From assembly GCF_002483205.1 (NCBI RefSeq), contig NZ_DLHM01000001.1, positions 499,167-563,166 of the forward strand: a DNA stretch of 64,000 nt. Reading direction: 5' to 3'. How positions within the stretch are numbered: position 1 is the stretch's first letter; the number at the start of each line of letters is the position of its first letter. Positions 52,106 to 61,388 of the stretch are shown here, piece by piece. The notes under the pieces were generated by a model, which ran no database searches, was not told where the DNA came from, and saw only the letters and a program-made list of their open reading frames with translations. A program made the translations under genes and the position numbers. The stretch is from Flavihumibacter sp. UBA7668 (GTDB lineage Bacteria > Bacteroidota > Bacteroidia > Chitinophagales > Chitinophagaceae).

Positions 52106-54175
52106 ATGCAGAAAAAAGCAGTTCCCTGGATGGCAGCCCCCTTTATCCGTCTTTTATTACCCTATTGCGGAGGTATTCTTTTGTCAGAACAGGTAAACAG
52201 TATCCCCACCTTCACATCCAGCCTGTCCTGCTTCACCCTGCTCACCTTAACTATCTGCTTTCACTTCCTCATTAAAAAACAGGTCCCAGCTTCCACCAAT
52301 TTATTCGGAATTTTCCTCAATCTGTTATTGGTATGTACCGGAATCCATCAAGCCATACGCCAGGATCAGCGACAGCAGTCCAACTGGTTTGGCCATCAAA
52401 TAGAAAACAGTCTGCTCCTGGCTGCAGAATCCGAAACCCTGCCTGCTCTGGGATCCAAATCCGCCCGATTCACCATGAAAGTGAAAACCCAGGTTCTTAA
52501 AAACGGACAACTCAATTCCGCCAAAGGCCGTTTCCTGCTCTACCTCCCCTTAAATCAGGCTGAAAATATCCAACCCGGTAATCTTTACCTTTTACCATCA
52601 GAAAAATTAAAAACCCTGAATCCCACCGGAAATCCAGGCAGTTTTGATTTTGCTGAATACAATAAAAAGAAAAATATTTTTCATCAGATCTATCTCAATA
52701 GTAACAAACTCATCTCATTCTCTCCAAAAATATCCAACCGTTACAAAATTTGGCTTACAAAAGCTCAGAAAGCTGCGCATAAAGCGATGGACAATAACAT
52801 CCCCCAACCACATAACCAATTGGCAAAAGCCCTGTTGATCGGTTATCGCGAAGAGGTGGATAAAGACCTGCTTACTACATACTCACAAACCGGAGTAGTT
52901 CATGTGATCGCAGTTTCCGGAATGCATCTCGGGCTGATTTTTCTAATCCTACAAAGAATCCTGATTTTTCCTGAATCCAGATTCCCCGTAAGCAAATGGA
53001 TAAAATTCGGACTGGTGCTAAGTTTCATCTGGTTTTTCTCAGCTGTTGCAGGAAGCGCCGGTTCCATAATCAGGGCAGCAGTCATGTTCAGTTTTGTTCT
53101 CTTTGCCAAAATAATACGAAAACCTCTCGCATCCCTACAATCCATTTCGCTTACAGCATTCCTATTACTGCTGATTGATCCCTTCTGGATCTGGGATGCG
53201 GGTTTCCTACTATCATTTGCAGCCCTGCTCAGTATCGTTTTATATCAGCCCAGAATTGAAAAACTGATTCAACCAAAGCACCCGCTGATGAAAGCGATCT
53301 GGGAACTTACTGCAGTAACCCTTGCCGCCCAACTATTAACAATCCCACTTTGCATCACCCTCTTTCATCAGATACCCGTATATTTTCTTCCTGCCAATTT
53401 GCTGGCCGTGCCGCTATCCAGTTTTGCCCTGATCGGAACCCTGATTTTATGGATAACGGAACTTATTGGCCTGCCTATGCCACTGATCGGCCAACTAAGC
53501 TCCACGCTCATCAACTGGATGAATCTGGGAATAACTCAAATCAGTAAATTACCCGGTGCAGTAATTCAGAATATAAACTGGAGCCAATCGCAGGTAATTC
53601 TTGCCTACCTTATCATCTTTCTATTTAGTGGCTGGATGAAAACCCGAAATCAAAAACTCTTCCTATCCCTACTAACCAGCTGCCTGTTGTTTGCATGCAT
53701 TCAATTTTATCAGAACTATCAATACCGAAAACAACAACTATTGCTTGTATACCATCTTCCAGGAAAATCTATAACTGCTCTGATCAGGGGGAACCATAGC
53801 CAGTTCTACCTGAATCAATTTTCTCCATCCACCCATCCGGCAATACCAGCCAGCATGCGCGTCCTTGGGATTAAAGAAAAACACTATTCCACCCAAAAAT
53901 TGATCACCCATCAACAACAACGTATTGGAATTCCCCACTTTCAACAGGAATTGCCAGTACTCCTTAAAACAAAACCCCAATTCCTCCTGCTAACAAAAAA
54001 CATACACAGCCTGGCGCCACTGCTAGAAAACAAAACGCAGCCCGGATTAATAATTCTGGATGGATCAATACCCGAAATCCGTGCAATCCGATGGTCCCGA
54101 CAACTAAAACAAGCCGGAATTCCTGTTCATAACACATGGGAAAAAGGTGCTTTGATCAAATCTCTATCCCCCTAA
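52106..54175 (+). CDS. comEC: ComEC/Rec2 family DNA uptake channel protein
   Basis: The 689-residue membrane protein has two N-terminal helices, a DUF4131-like segment with FLLYLPLNQAENIQPG and NPGSFDFAEYNKKKNIF, then the ComEC channel domain with AKALLIGYREEVDKDLLTTYSQTGVVHVIAVSGMHLG, GSAGSIIRAAVMFS and eight or so helices. The C-terminal 150 residues do not show the metallo-beta-lactamase motif HxHxDH of the Bacillus protein, so the nuclease part is missing or carried elsewhere. The family moves single-stranded DNA across the inner membrane in natural transformation. It stands alone here, 91 bases after the nitroreductase gene. Confidence 0.87.
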   Translation: MQKKAVPWMAAPFIRLLLPYCGGILLSEQVNSIPTFTSSLSCFTLLTLTICFHFLIKKQVPASTNLFGIFLNLLLVCTGIHQAIRQDQRQQSNWFGHQIENSLLLAAESETLPALGSKSARFTMKVKTQVLKNGQLNSAKGRFLLYLPLNQAENIQPGNLYLLPSEKLKTLNPTGNPGSFDFAEYNKKKNIFHQIYLNSNKLISFSPKISNRYKIWLTKAQKAAHKAMDNNIPQPHNQLAKALLIGYREEVDKDLLTTYSQTGVVHVIAVSGMHLGLIFLILQRILIFPESRFPVSKWIKFGLVLSFIWFFSAVAGSAGSIIRAAVMFSFVLFAKIIRKPLASLQSISLTAFLLLLIDPFWIWDAGFLLSFAALLSIVLYQPRIEKLIQPKHPLMKAIWELTAVTLAAQLLTIPLCITLFHQIPVYFLPANLLAVPLSSFALIGTLILWITELIGLPMPLIGQLSSTLINWMNLGITQISKLPGAVIQNINWSQSQVILAYLIIFLFSGWMKTRNQKLFLSLLTSCLLFACIQFYQNYQYRKQQLLLVYHLPGKSITALIRGNHSQFYLNQFSPSTHPAIPASMRVLGIKEKHYSTQKLITHQQQRIGIPHFQQELPVLLKTKPQFLLLTKNIHSLAPLLENKTQPGLIILDGSIPEIRAIRWSRQLKQAGIPVHNTWEKGALIKSLSP

Positions 54176-54187
54176 AAACCCAATCCA

Positions 54188-54221
54188 TTGCCGGAAAAAT
54201 GAATCCGAAACCGTAGCTTTG
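54188..54221 (+). promoter_or_regulatory. Promoter of purH (TTG, 23 bases, TAGCTTTG)
   Basis: TAGCTTTG at 54214-54221 matches TAnnTTTG exactly and a TTG at 54188-54190 lies 23 bases upstream as the -33 element. It is among the most complete Bacteroidota-type promoters in the window and starts a leader of about 45 bases. Confidence 0.5.
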
Positions 54222-54274
54222 CGCCTTCAATCGAAGCTTTGTCTGCCCCATCTTTAAACAGTTAACTCGCAACA

Positions 54275-55801
54275 ATGAACAAGAAGATTCAGTCTGCATT
54301 GATTTCCGTTTTCTACAAAGACGGATTAGAACCCCTCGTTCGCCTCCTTCATGAACAGGGTGTAACCATCTACTCAACCGGTGGTACCCAGCAATTCATT
54401 GAAAAACTGAATCTTCCCTGCGTTCCGGTGGAATCTGTTACCTCCTACCCTTCCATTCTTGGGGGAAGGGTAAAAACCCTGCATCCGAAAATTTTTGGAG
54501 GCATACTCGGAAGAAGAGCCAACGAACAGGATCTCAGTGAAATGAAGGAATTCGAAATTCCGGAACTCGACCTGGTAATCGTCGACCTCTACCCATTTGA
54601 AGAAACTGTTGCCAATACCAGTGATGAACAATCTATTATTGAAAAGATAGATATAGGCGGACCATCCATGATCCGCGGAGCTGCAAAAAACCATCGCGAT
54701 GTGGTGGTAATTGCTTCCAAACAGGATTACAGTCTGCTGGAAAATATGCTTCGTGATCAAAATGGCGCCACCACACTGGAACAACGTCGACATTTTGCTG
54801 CCAAAGCATTTGAAGTATGTGCACATTATGATGTAGCCATCTCCCATTATTTTACGCCCCAACAGGATACTTATTTTCTGGCTTCCATACCCAACCCGAA
54901 AATCATGCGCTACGGTGAAAACCCGCATCAGCAGGGAATATTTTATGGCCAGCTTGATCAACTTTTCAATCAGTTAAACGGTAAGGAACTTTCCTATAAC
55001 AATCTGGTGGATGTGGATGCGGCGGTACAATTGATTCGTGAGTTTCAATCAACAAACAAGAATGAATTCACATTTGCCATCATCAAACATACCAATGTGT
55101 GTGGCATTGCAGCCAGACCAAGCGTTAAACAAGCCTGGGATTCAGCTTTGGCAGGTGATCCGGAAAGTGCTTTCGGTGGTGTATTGGTTTGCAACGGAAC
55201 CATCGACAGCACCACAGCCAATGCCATCAATGAAATCTTTTTCGAAGTACTGATTGCACCACAATTCGAGCAATCAGCCCTTGATATTCTGAAGACAAAA
55301 AAGAACCGCATCCTTCTTCAACAAAAACAAGCAGTCAACAATACCCATCAATACAAATCTATGTTGAACGGTGTATTGGTACAGCAAAACGATGAGGGTA
55401 ATTTCGAAAAATGGGAAGAAGCCGGCGGACGTCCAAGCACAGAAATTGAAAAGGAAGACCTTGCCTTCGCCAACCTGGTTTGCAAACACCTGAAGAGTAA
55501 TGCAATCGCGCTTGTTAAAAACAAACAACTTATTGGAAAAGGATGCGGACAAACCAGTCGAATTGATTCCCTGCGTCAGGCTATTGAAAAATCAAAGCAA
55601 TTCTCCTTTGATCTGAAAGGTGCAGTACTGGCCAGTGATGCATTTTTCCCTTTTAACGATTGCGTGCAAATGGGACATGAAGCAGGAATTGAAGCTTTTA
55701 TTCAACCCGGTGGTTCTATCCGCGATAAAGACTCCGTTGAATATTGCCAGCAACACCAGTTAGCGATGGTGATGACCGGCATGCGTCACTTTAAACATTA
55801 A
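54275..55801 (+). CDS. purH: Bifunctional AICAR formyltransferase/IMP cyclohydrolase
   Basis: The 508-residue enzyme has the MGS-like cyclohydrolase domain at the N-terminus (ALISVFYKDGLEPLVRLLHEQG, STGGTQQFIEKLN, GGRVKTLHPKIFGGIL) and the formyltransferase domain (RYGENPHQQGIFYG, SYNNLVDVDAAVQLI, KHTNVCGIA, GQTSRIDSLRQAIEKS, SDAFFPFNDCVQMGHEAGIEAFIQPGGSIRDKD). The Lys-His pair for catalysis is in FAIIKHTN. It does the last two steps of IMP synthesis. Length is normal. The DMT exporter gene follows after 17 bases. Confidence 0.96.
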   Translation: MNKKIQSALISVFYKDGLEPLVRLLHEQGVTIYSTGGTQQFIEKLNLPCVPVESVTSYPSILGGRVKTLHPKIFGGILGRRANEQDLSEMKEFEIPELDLVIVDLYPFEETVANTSDEQSIIEKIDIGGPSMIRGAAKNHRDVVVIASKQDYSLLENMLRDQNGATTLEQRRHFAAKAFEVCAHYDVAISHYFTPQQDTYFLASIPNPKIMRYGENPHQQGIFYGQLDQLFNQLNGKELSYNNLVDVDAAVQLIREFQSTNKNEFTFAIIKHTNVCGIAARPSVKQAWDSALAGDPESAFGGVLVCNGTIDSTTANAINEIFFEVLIAPQFEQSALDILKTKKNRILLQQKQAVNNTHQYKSMLNGVLVQQNDEGNFEKWEEAGGRPSTEIEKEDLAFANLVCKHLKSNAIALVKNKQLIGKGCGQTSRIDSLRQAIEKSKQFSFDLKGAVLASDAFFPFNDCVQMGHEAGIEAFIQPGGSIRDKDSVEYCQQHQLAMVMTGMRHFKH

Positions 55802-55818
55802 AAAAGTCAACTGTCCTA

Positions 55819-56784
55819 TTGTCCAAACTGCTGGCATCCATCAACCCGCTGACCTTTCAAAAAAAAGGCACACATGCCAAAGCATTGATTGCGCTGGCGG
55901 CAGTCAGTTTTTTATGGGGCACCACCTGGGTAGGTTCCAAAGCAGGCGTTCAATATATGCCTGCTTTGCAATTAGCCAGTATCCGGCAATGTCTGGGTGG
56001 CGCCATCTATATTATCTTTTTTCTTTTCAAGGGACGTGCATTTCCCAGAGGAAAAGAATGGTGGCCGATACTAATCCTGAGCTTTCTGAATTTCTTTCTC
56101 AGTAACAGTTTATCAACCTGGGGAGTAAAGTATATTTCCAGTGGTTTGGCTGCAATAATAGGAGCTGTATTTCCACTCTGGCTGGTAATAATAGCCCTGA
56201 TTGCTGGCAATTCCCAGTTAACACTGAAATCCATTATAGGTTTCATTCTGGGCTTTATCGGGATTTGTATCATATTTTACGATCACCTGCATGATTTCCT
56301 GAATCCCGATTTTCGGTTTGGTATTTTTCTTTCTGTATTTGGAACCCTATGCTGGGCGTTCGCAACACTCTATACCAAAAAACAGGTGCTTGCTTTTAAT
56401 CCCTATTTTTCCATCGGATTACAGATGATGATTTCGGGAATAGCCCTTTTTGGTGTTACCAGAATTACAGGTGAACATATCCCTATAAATGAAATCCCTC
56501 TTCCTTCCTGGGTAGCCATCCTTTATCTGGCAATTGCCGGATCTGTTTTGGCCTTTATCGCCTATCTTTATGCCCTGCAACACCTGCCAACAGAACAGGT
56601 TTCGATTTATGCCTACATTAATCCGATCGTTGCATTATTACTCGGCACCTGGTTGTTCAACGAAAAGCTGAACGCCTTTATCCTGATCGGCGGATTGGTT
56701 GCGCTTGTAGGGGTATACCTTGTAAATGAAGCATTCCGGAAAAGAACAGCAATTACAACTGATCAGCCGGTGGCGTCCCAGTAA
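55819..56784 (+). CDS. DMT superfamily exporter (EamA type)
   Basis: The 321-residue protein has ten membrane helices in two EamA repeats (AVSFLWGTTWVGSKAGVQYM and LYTKKQVLAFNPYFSIGLQMM regions begin them). The start is a TTG at 55819, because no ATG precedes the first helix. Family members move amino acids, nucleotides or metabolites. The substrate is unknown. It follows purH closely, so shared transcription is likely. Its last 22 bases overlap the 3' end of the convergent deacetylase-like gene. Confidence 0.85.
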   Translation: MSKLLASINPLTFQKKGTHAKALIALAAVSFLWGTTWVGSKAGVQYMPALQLASIRQCLGGAIYIIFFLFKGRAFPRGKEWWPILILSFLNFFLSNSLSTWGVKYISSGLAAIIGAVFPLWLVIIALIAGNSQLTLKSIIGFILGFIGICIIFYDHLHDFLNPDFRFGIFLSVFGTLCWAFATLYTKKQVLAFNPYFSIGLQMMISGIALFGVTRITGEHIPINEIPLPSWVAILYLAIAGSVLAFIAYLYALQHLPTEQVSIYAYINPIVALLLGTWLFNEKLNAFILIGGLVALVGVYLVNEAFRKRTAITTDQPVASQ

Positions 56785-58085
56785 GCATCTTCTTTCATAA
56801 ATATCTCATAGAGTTCACGCCAGCCTTTAAACTGAGGATCGGTTCCGAGAAAACTATTATGCCAGATAGTAATAAAACATCCGCGTACTTTTTTTACCGC
56901 TGCATAATATTTCATCAACTCGGTATATCCCTGCTGCGGTGTCAGCTTCTGTTCAAAAAAAGCATTCGCATCCATAAAGCAAAAGGGATAAATCCGCAAA
57001 CTGGTTGCTGAATTTGTTTCCAGATTATACCAATAAAAAGAGGACGCTACAGATGCCCTAAAACCATTGATAGTTCCAAACCCCATGGAATAATCTTTTT
57101 CAATCCCAACATCCAGCAATCGTTGGTATCCATCGGGTAAACTGAATTTTATAAAATGCTGTCTGCTTTTTTCTATATCGATATCGGCAATAACTTCCAA
57201 CCATTCCTTCTCTTCCTTAATGATTTTATTGCTGTCTTCCACACTGCTTTGCCAGGAGGGATGTAACCCGATTTTATACACTGAAGCATAATAATTTATC
57301 ATCTCCTGAAAAGGCTTATAGGAGGTGGGAATATTCTTATCCAATCCCACTTGTTTTTGTGCAACCAGAAAAAAATAAATCGGTTTTACACGACAGTATA
57401 AATGAAGCGCATCCAGCCATTCATAGGCATCGTACGGATCCATTGCTTTTCCCCTCAGCACTTTCCAACGCTCAATTGCCTGCGAAAAAGACCCCTTTAT
57501 AATTGATCTGACAGCCCCACCCAGGTTACGCCACCAGGCTTTACCCCGATAACTGTACAGCATATCAATATCATAGGTTGGAATAAACTTATAATTGCGG
57601 CGTTTGAATAGTCCGGCAGGAAATAATTCCTGCAATTCCACCTGCCATAAAATCAGCCATTCATTCACCAATGGACGATCTAAAAATCCTTCTTTAAATG
57701 CGAGGGAGGAGGTATGTGAGAACCGTCCAAATTCATCTTTATGATGAGGAAGATATTCTTCATACCGGGAGAGCAGATAAAAAATCGCAGCAAATAAATC
57801 AAATCTTTCACCTTTTCCGGCCATAAAAAAAGCAGGCAACTCCTTCCAGCGACCAATCTTAATATGCTGTTGTGCAACACCGGTTTCTTTTAACAAGCCA
57901 TGCGGAATAATCTGATAATTCAATTCATCAAAAACAGTTTCACTGTAATTGATCCGGATGCCATCATAATGCCTGAAAACTTCTGCATCACTGCAAATTT
58001 TCGCTTCTTCAAACAGGATTTCCTGACTGATAAAGTCAAGAACATACGCTAATCGTGGAGAAGGTTCGGGGCAATAAATCAGCAT
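56763..58085 (-). CDS. Polysaccharide deacetylase-like protein (DUF7033-type N-terminus)
   Basis: The 440-residue product begins MLIYCPEPSPRLAYVLDFIS, has a first domain (about 1-185, IHFDLFAAIFYLLSRYEEYL-like pattern) and then a NodB-type barrel with FIPTYDIDMLYSYRG, where Asp residues take the metal-site position, IGLHPSWQSS with the conserved His, and FITIWHNSFLG near the end. Such proteins occur in Bacteroidota polysaccharide gene sets, but activity is unproven. It starts 2 bases after the lutB stop, in the operon DUF3109-lutB-deacetylase. It overlaps the DMT gene by 22 bases. Confidence 0.75.
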   Translation of the reverse strand: MLIYCPEPSPRLAYVLDFISQEILFEEAKICSDAEVFRHYDGIRINYSETVFDELNYQIIPHGLLKETGVAQQHIKIGRWKELPAFFMAGKGERFDLFAAIFYLLSRYEEYLPHHKDEFGRFSHTSSLAFKEGFLDRPLVNEWLILWQVELQELFPAGLFKRRNYKFIPTYDIDMLYSYRGKAWWRNLGGAVRSIIKGSFSQAIERWKVLRGKAMDPYDAYEWLDALHLYCRVKPIYFFLVAQKQVGLDKNIPTSYKPFQEMINYYASVYKIGLHPSWQSSVEDSNKIIKEEKEWLEVIADIDIEKSRQHFIKFSLPDGYQRLLDVGIEKDYSMGFGTINGFRASVASSFYWYNLETNSATSLRIYPFCFMDANAFFEQKLTPQQGYTELMKYYAAVKKVRGCFITIWHNSFLGTDPQFKGWRELYEIFMKEDAYWDATG

Positions 58086-58087
58086 TG

Positions 58088-59470
58088 TTAATCAGTTGGG
58101 TGTTTATCTCGCCAAATCTGATTAAATGACTTTTCCGGGAAATGTAAATCGGAACGATGGGTATTCCACCCCTTTACCATCCGGTTCACTACCCAATCTT
58201 TGATCCCCGCCCTGCCCTTATTCATCCATTTGCGTTTCATCATAGCAAATTTCCATCCTTTCCAGGCCATACGTTCGGTAAATGAACTGTACCCTTCCTG
58301 AACTGCTTCAGCGCGATTTTCCAACAATAATTCGTGCAGGTTGATTTTCACCGAACACACTTCTGTACAATTACCACAAAGCGAGGAAGCATGGCTCAGG
58401 TGTTTCCATTCATCCATCCCCTTTAAATGCGGAGTAATCACACTCCCAATTGGTCCACTGTAGGTGGTTCCGTAGGAATGTCCGCCTATATTTTTATAAA
58501 CCGGACAAGCATTCAGGCAGGCACCGCAACGGATACAATAGAGACTCTCCCTGGTTTTGGGATTTGCCAGCAGGTTTGTTCGACCATTATCGAGCAGGAT
58601 AACAATCATTTCATCCGGACCGTCTTTTTCACCGGCCAATCTGGGCCCGCTTACAATCGAATTATATACCGTCAACCATTGCCCGGTTCCATAGGTGGCA
58701 AGTAATGGCCAGAATAAAGCAAGATCTGCCACCGATGGAATCATTTTTTCGATCCCAACTACCACTATATGCGTGGAAGGCCAGGCGCAACTCAATCGTG
58801 CATTGCCTTCGTTTTCTGTAACTGCAATTCCGCCTATATCGCTGATCAGGAAATTAGCTCCGGTAACACCCACTTCTGCCTGAATATATTTTTCCCTCAG
58901 TCTGGCGCGGGCTTCCAGTGTCAACTCCTGAGGATTCAATTTTGGATCAGTACCCAGTTTCTCCGCAAATAGTTTTGCTACATCTTCCTTGCTCTTATGC
59001 ATCGCCGGAGTAACGATATGGTAGGGCGATTCGCCATCAAGTTGCTGGATGTATTCACCCAAATCGGTTTCCACACTATCGATATGATGAGCTTCAAGGA
59101 ATTCATTGAGCTTGATTTCCTCCGTCACCATGCTCTTGCTTTTTACCAGCGTTTTGCAATTTTTCTCCTGGCAGATTCTAAGGATTGCTTCCCGGGCCTG
59201 ATCAGCAGTTTCGGCCCAGATCACTTTTCCGCCACGCGCAGTAAAGTTTGCCTCAAAGCTTTCCAATTGCTGGTCGAGGGTTTCAATAGCCCTCCATTTT
59301 ATATTTTTAGCCCTTTCTCTGGCCAGTTCCAAATCACTGAACTGCAGTTTACCCTGGGGAACAACCGAATTATACCGGCCAATATTAAAGTTTATTTTCC
59401 GGCGATGATCCAGATCGGCAGCCTTGATGGTACTTTTAGCCAGAAAGCCTGATTTGTTATCTGTACTCAT
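58088..59470 (-). CDS. lutB: LutB-type iron-sulfur protein (L-lactate oxidation complex subunit)
   Basis: The 460-residue protein has an N-terminal LUD domain (about 50-300, with AREAILRICQEKNCKTLVKSK-like pattern, GVTGANFLISDIGGIAVTENEG) and a C-terminal ferredoxin-like part with CIRCGACLNACP and CGNCTEVCSV for two [4Fe-4S] clusters, ending in a DUF3390-like tail. LutB passes electrons in lactate oxidation with LutA and LutC. LutA is not in the window. A LutC-like LUD protein is encoded 25 kb away beside ftsH. Its start overlaps the DUF3109 stop by ATGA, so the two are translationally coupled. Confidence 0.9.
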   Translation of the reverse strand: MSTDNKSGFLAKSTIKAADLDHRRKINFNIGRYNSVVPQGKLQFSDLELARERAKNIKWRAIETLDQQLESFEANFTARGGKVIWAETADQAREAILRICQEKNCKTLVKSKSMVTEEIKLNEFLEAHHIDSVETDLGEYIQQLDGESPYHIVTPAMHKSKEDVAKLFAEKLGTDPKLNPQELTLEARARLREKYIQAEVGVTGANFLISDIGGIAVTENEGNARLSCAWPSTHIVVVGIEKMIPSVADLALFWPLLATYGTGQWLTVYNSIVSGPRLAGEKDGPDEMIVILLDNGRTNLLANPKTRESLYCIRCGACLNACPVYKNIGGHSYGTTYSGPIGSVITPHLKGMDEWKHLSHASSLCGNCTEVCSVKINLHELLLENRAEAVQEGYSSFTERMAWKGWKFAMMKRKWMNKGRAGIKDWVVNRMVKGWNTHRSDLHFPEKSFNQIWRDKHPTD

Positions 59471-60054
59471 GCCTGTTTGTTTTTTCCGTGATACTGATGG
59501 TAATAGGCATCCAGTCCCTCATAGTATTCCTGTCCGTATTTACGTATAAGGGCTTCTTTGAGAAACTGATAAACCGGCACTTTCAATTGTTTGCCAAGTA
59601 CGCAGGCAGGAGCACAAAGCAGTTCACGCGGTTCATAATTCAGCATATCATATTCTTTCCCGGATTTTACTCTGATAGGAAAAAGATGGCAACTTATCGG
59701 TTTTTTCCAACTGATACGGCCATCATAATAAGCCTGTTCGAATGCACATTTGAGGATTCCTTTTTCATCGTGGAAGCCATATGCGCAAACGCCACCATTC
59801 ACTGCCGGTGTCACCCAGCCAAATTCTTTATCATACTGATATCGGCCAACCCGCTCAATTTCACGAATCCCATCTGCATTTAGATAGGGTTTCACAATTT
59901 CATACACTTCGTTTATTATATCCAGTTCCTGAGTTTCGAGCGGAGCACCAGTATCACCATCTTCACAACATCCGCCTTTGCATTTGGAAAGATCACAAAC
60001 AAACTGTTCCTCCAACACTTCATCGCTCACCAGGGTATGTTCTATGACTATCAT
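59467..60054 (-). CDS. DUF3109 family cysteine-rich protein
   Basis: The 195-residue protein has many cysteines in metal-site spacing: CDLSKCKGGCCEDGDTG near residue 20, GVCAYG and LKCAFE, ISCHLFPIRV, and LLCAPACVLG. The set is the DUF3109 pattern, related to YkgJ-type zinc or iron-cluster proteins. Its role is unknown. It is the first gene of the operon with lutB and the deacetylase-like gene and starts from an exact TAnnTTTG box 14 bases upstream. The overlap with lutB suggests it may help lutB or its clusters. Confidence 0.85.
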   Translation of the reverse strand: MIVIEHTLVSDEVLEEQFVCDLSKCKGGCCEDGDTGAPLETQELDIINEVYEIVKPYLNADGIREIERVGRYQYDKEFGWVTPAVNGGVCAYGFHDEKGILKCAFEQAYYDGRISWKKPISCHLFPIRVKSGKEYDMLNYEPRELLCAPACVLGKQLKVPVYQFLKEALIRKYGQEYYEGLDAYYHQYHGKNKQA

Positions 60055-60068
60055 GCACGGTATTTTGA

Positions 60069-60076
60069 CAAAGTTA
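60069..60076 (-). promoter_or_regulatory. Bacteroidota -7 box (TAACTTTG) upstream of the DUF3109-lutB operon
   Basis: The reverse strand reads TAACTTTG, an exact TAnnTTTG match ending 14 bases before the DUF3109 start. No -33 TTG at normal spacing was found. Confidence 0.4.
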
Positions 60077-60122
60077 ATTCTTCGAAAAATTAATAGTATC
60101 TTTTTTTAATAAATCAGGGTAT

Positions 60123-61388
60123 ATGAAACAGGTTTTTCTGCTATTCATTCTTTTCATGGGAAATCTGGTCCATGCACAATTGCGCACCAATACTGCCAAT
60201 CCGGACTTTTTATCTGGTGCAGCTATACGGATTGATCAGGTAATACAACAGTATATCGATAGCCAATGGATTGCCGGAGCAACTGCGATAGTGGTAAAAG
60301 ACGGACAAATTGTATACCACAAAGCATTCGGCAGCAGCAACCTTGCTTCGAAAGAGAAAATGCGAACCGATCATGTATTTCGGATTGCATCTCAAACCAA
60401 GGCGATTACAAGTGCGGCTATTATGCTATTGCTGGAAGAAGGCAAACTCCTGTTAGATGACCCTATTGAAAAATATATACCGGCCTTTTCAAAAACCCTG
60501 GTGCTGGATGCTTTTAATGAAAAAGATACGAGTTATACAACCAAATCCAGAAAAGGCAAAATTACCATCCGACATTTATTAACTCATACATCTGGAATCG
60601 GCTATGCGCAAATCGGCAGCAAAACTTACCAGGCACTTGCTTCAAAAGCAGGTGTTTTTGCACAGATTGGCGTACCGAACGAATCTTTGGAGGATCAGGT
60701 TAATAAAATTGCTTCTCTGCCATTGGAACACCAGCCAGGCGAACGGTTCACTTATGGTTTAAACAGCGATGTGCTAGGGCGACTGGTTGAAATTGTTAGC
60801 GGGCAATCCTTTGCGGACTTTTTAAGGCTCCGGATTTTTGAACCACTTGGCATGAAAGATACCTGGTTTTATCTTCCTCCGGATAAACAAAAAAGGTTGG
60901 TGGCTTTACATGGAGAAGATTCATTGGGGCATGTTAGCCTTCTGAATCAATCTATGGATGTAAGTGGTACAAAAATGGATATTAATTATCCAAATAAAGC
61001 AGGTAAACTTTATTCCGGTGGCGCCGGGCTGGTTTCAACCACTTATGATTATGCGCTTTTTATGCAGATGATGTTAAATAAGGGTAGTCTGAATGGGAAA
61101 CGCATACTTAGCCCCAATTCCGTTAAACTGATGACCACCAATCAGATCGGTCATTTGAAAAACGGATACAATTCTTTTGGACTTGGCTTTGGGATTACTT
61201 CAGCAGAAGAAGCGCTGAAGTATGGTGTATCACAGGGAACATTTGACTGGGGAGGGGCTTTCAGTTCTTCTTACTGGATTGATCCGGTGAAAAATATCGC
61301 CGCTCAATTATTTATTAATCAATGGCCCAACAGCCATGGTGAGGTTCATACAAAATTTAAAGTACTGGTGTACAGCGCGCTTGATTAG
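60123..61388 (+). CDS. Exported serine hydrolase (beta-lactamase class C fold)
   Basis: The 421-residue protein has a signal peptide ending VHAQL, the catalytic SxxK as SQTK (Ser90, Lys93) in FRIASQTKAITSAAIMLL, the Tyr motif as FTYGLNSDVLG, and late segments YSGGAGLVSTTYDYALFM and GFGITSAEEA. It belongs to the broad esterase/DD-peptidase/beta-lactamase C group. A real resistance enzyme is unlikely because no regulator or KTG triad is seen. It could act on D-peptides or esters in the periplasm. Its stop overlaps that of gldD by four bases. Confidence 0.85.
   Translation: MKQVFLLFILFMGNLVHAQLRTNTANPDFLSGAAIRIDQVIQQYIDSQWIAGATAIVVKDGQIVYHKAFGSSNLASKEKMRTDHVFRIASQTKAITSAAIMLLLEEGKLLLDDPIEKYIPAFSKTLVLDAFNEKDTSYTTKSRKGKITIRHLLTHTSGIGYAQIGSKTYQALASKAGVFAQIGVPNESLEDQVNKIASLPLEHQPGERFTYGLNSDVLGRLVEIVSGQSFADFLRLRIFEPLGMKDTWFYLPPDKQKRLVALHGEDSLGHVSLLNQSMDVSGTKMDINYPNKAGKLYSGGAGLVSTTYDYALFMQMMLNKGSLNGKRILSPNSVKLMTTNQIGHLKNGYNSFGLGFGITSAEEALKYGVSQGTFDWGGAFSSSYWIDPVKNIAAQLFINQWPNSHGEVHTKFKVLVYSALD

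Noticed and set aside
60123..61388. True class C beta-lactamase
   Set aside because: Only the SxxK and Tyr motifs are clear. The KTG motif is not found and no ampR-type regulator is adjacent.
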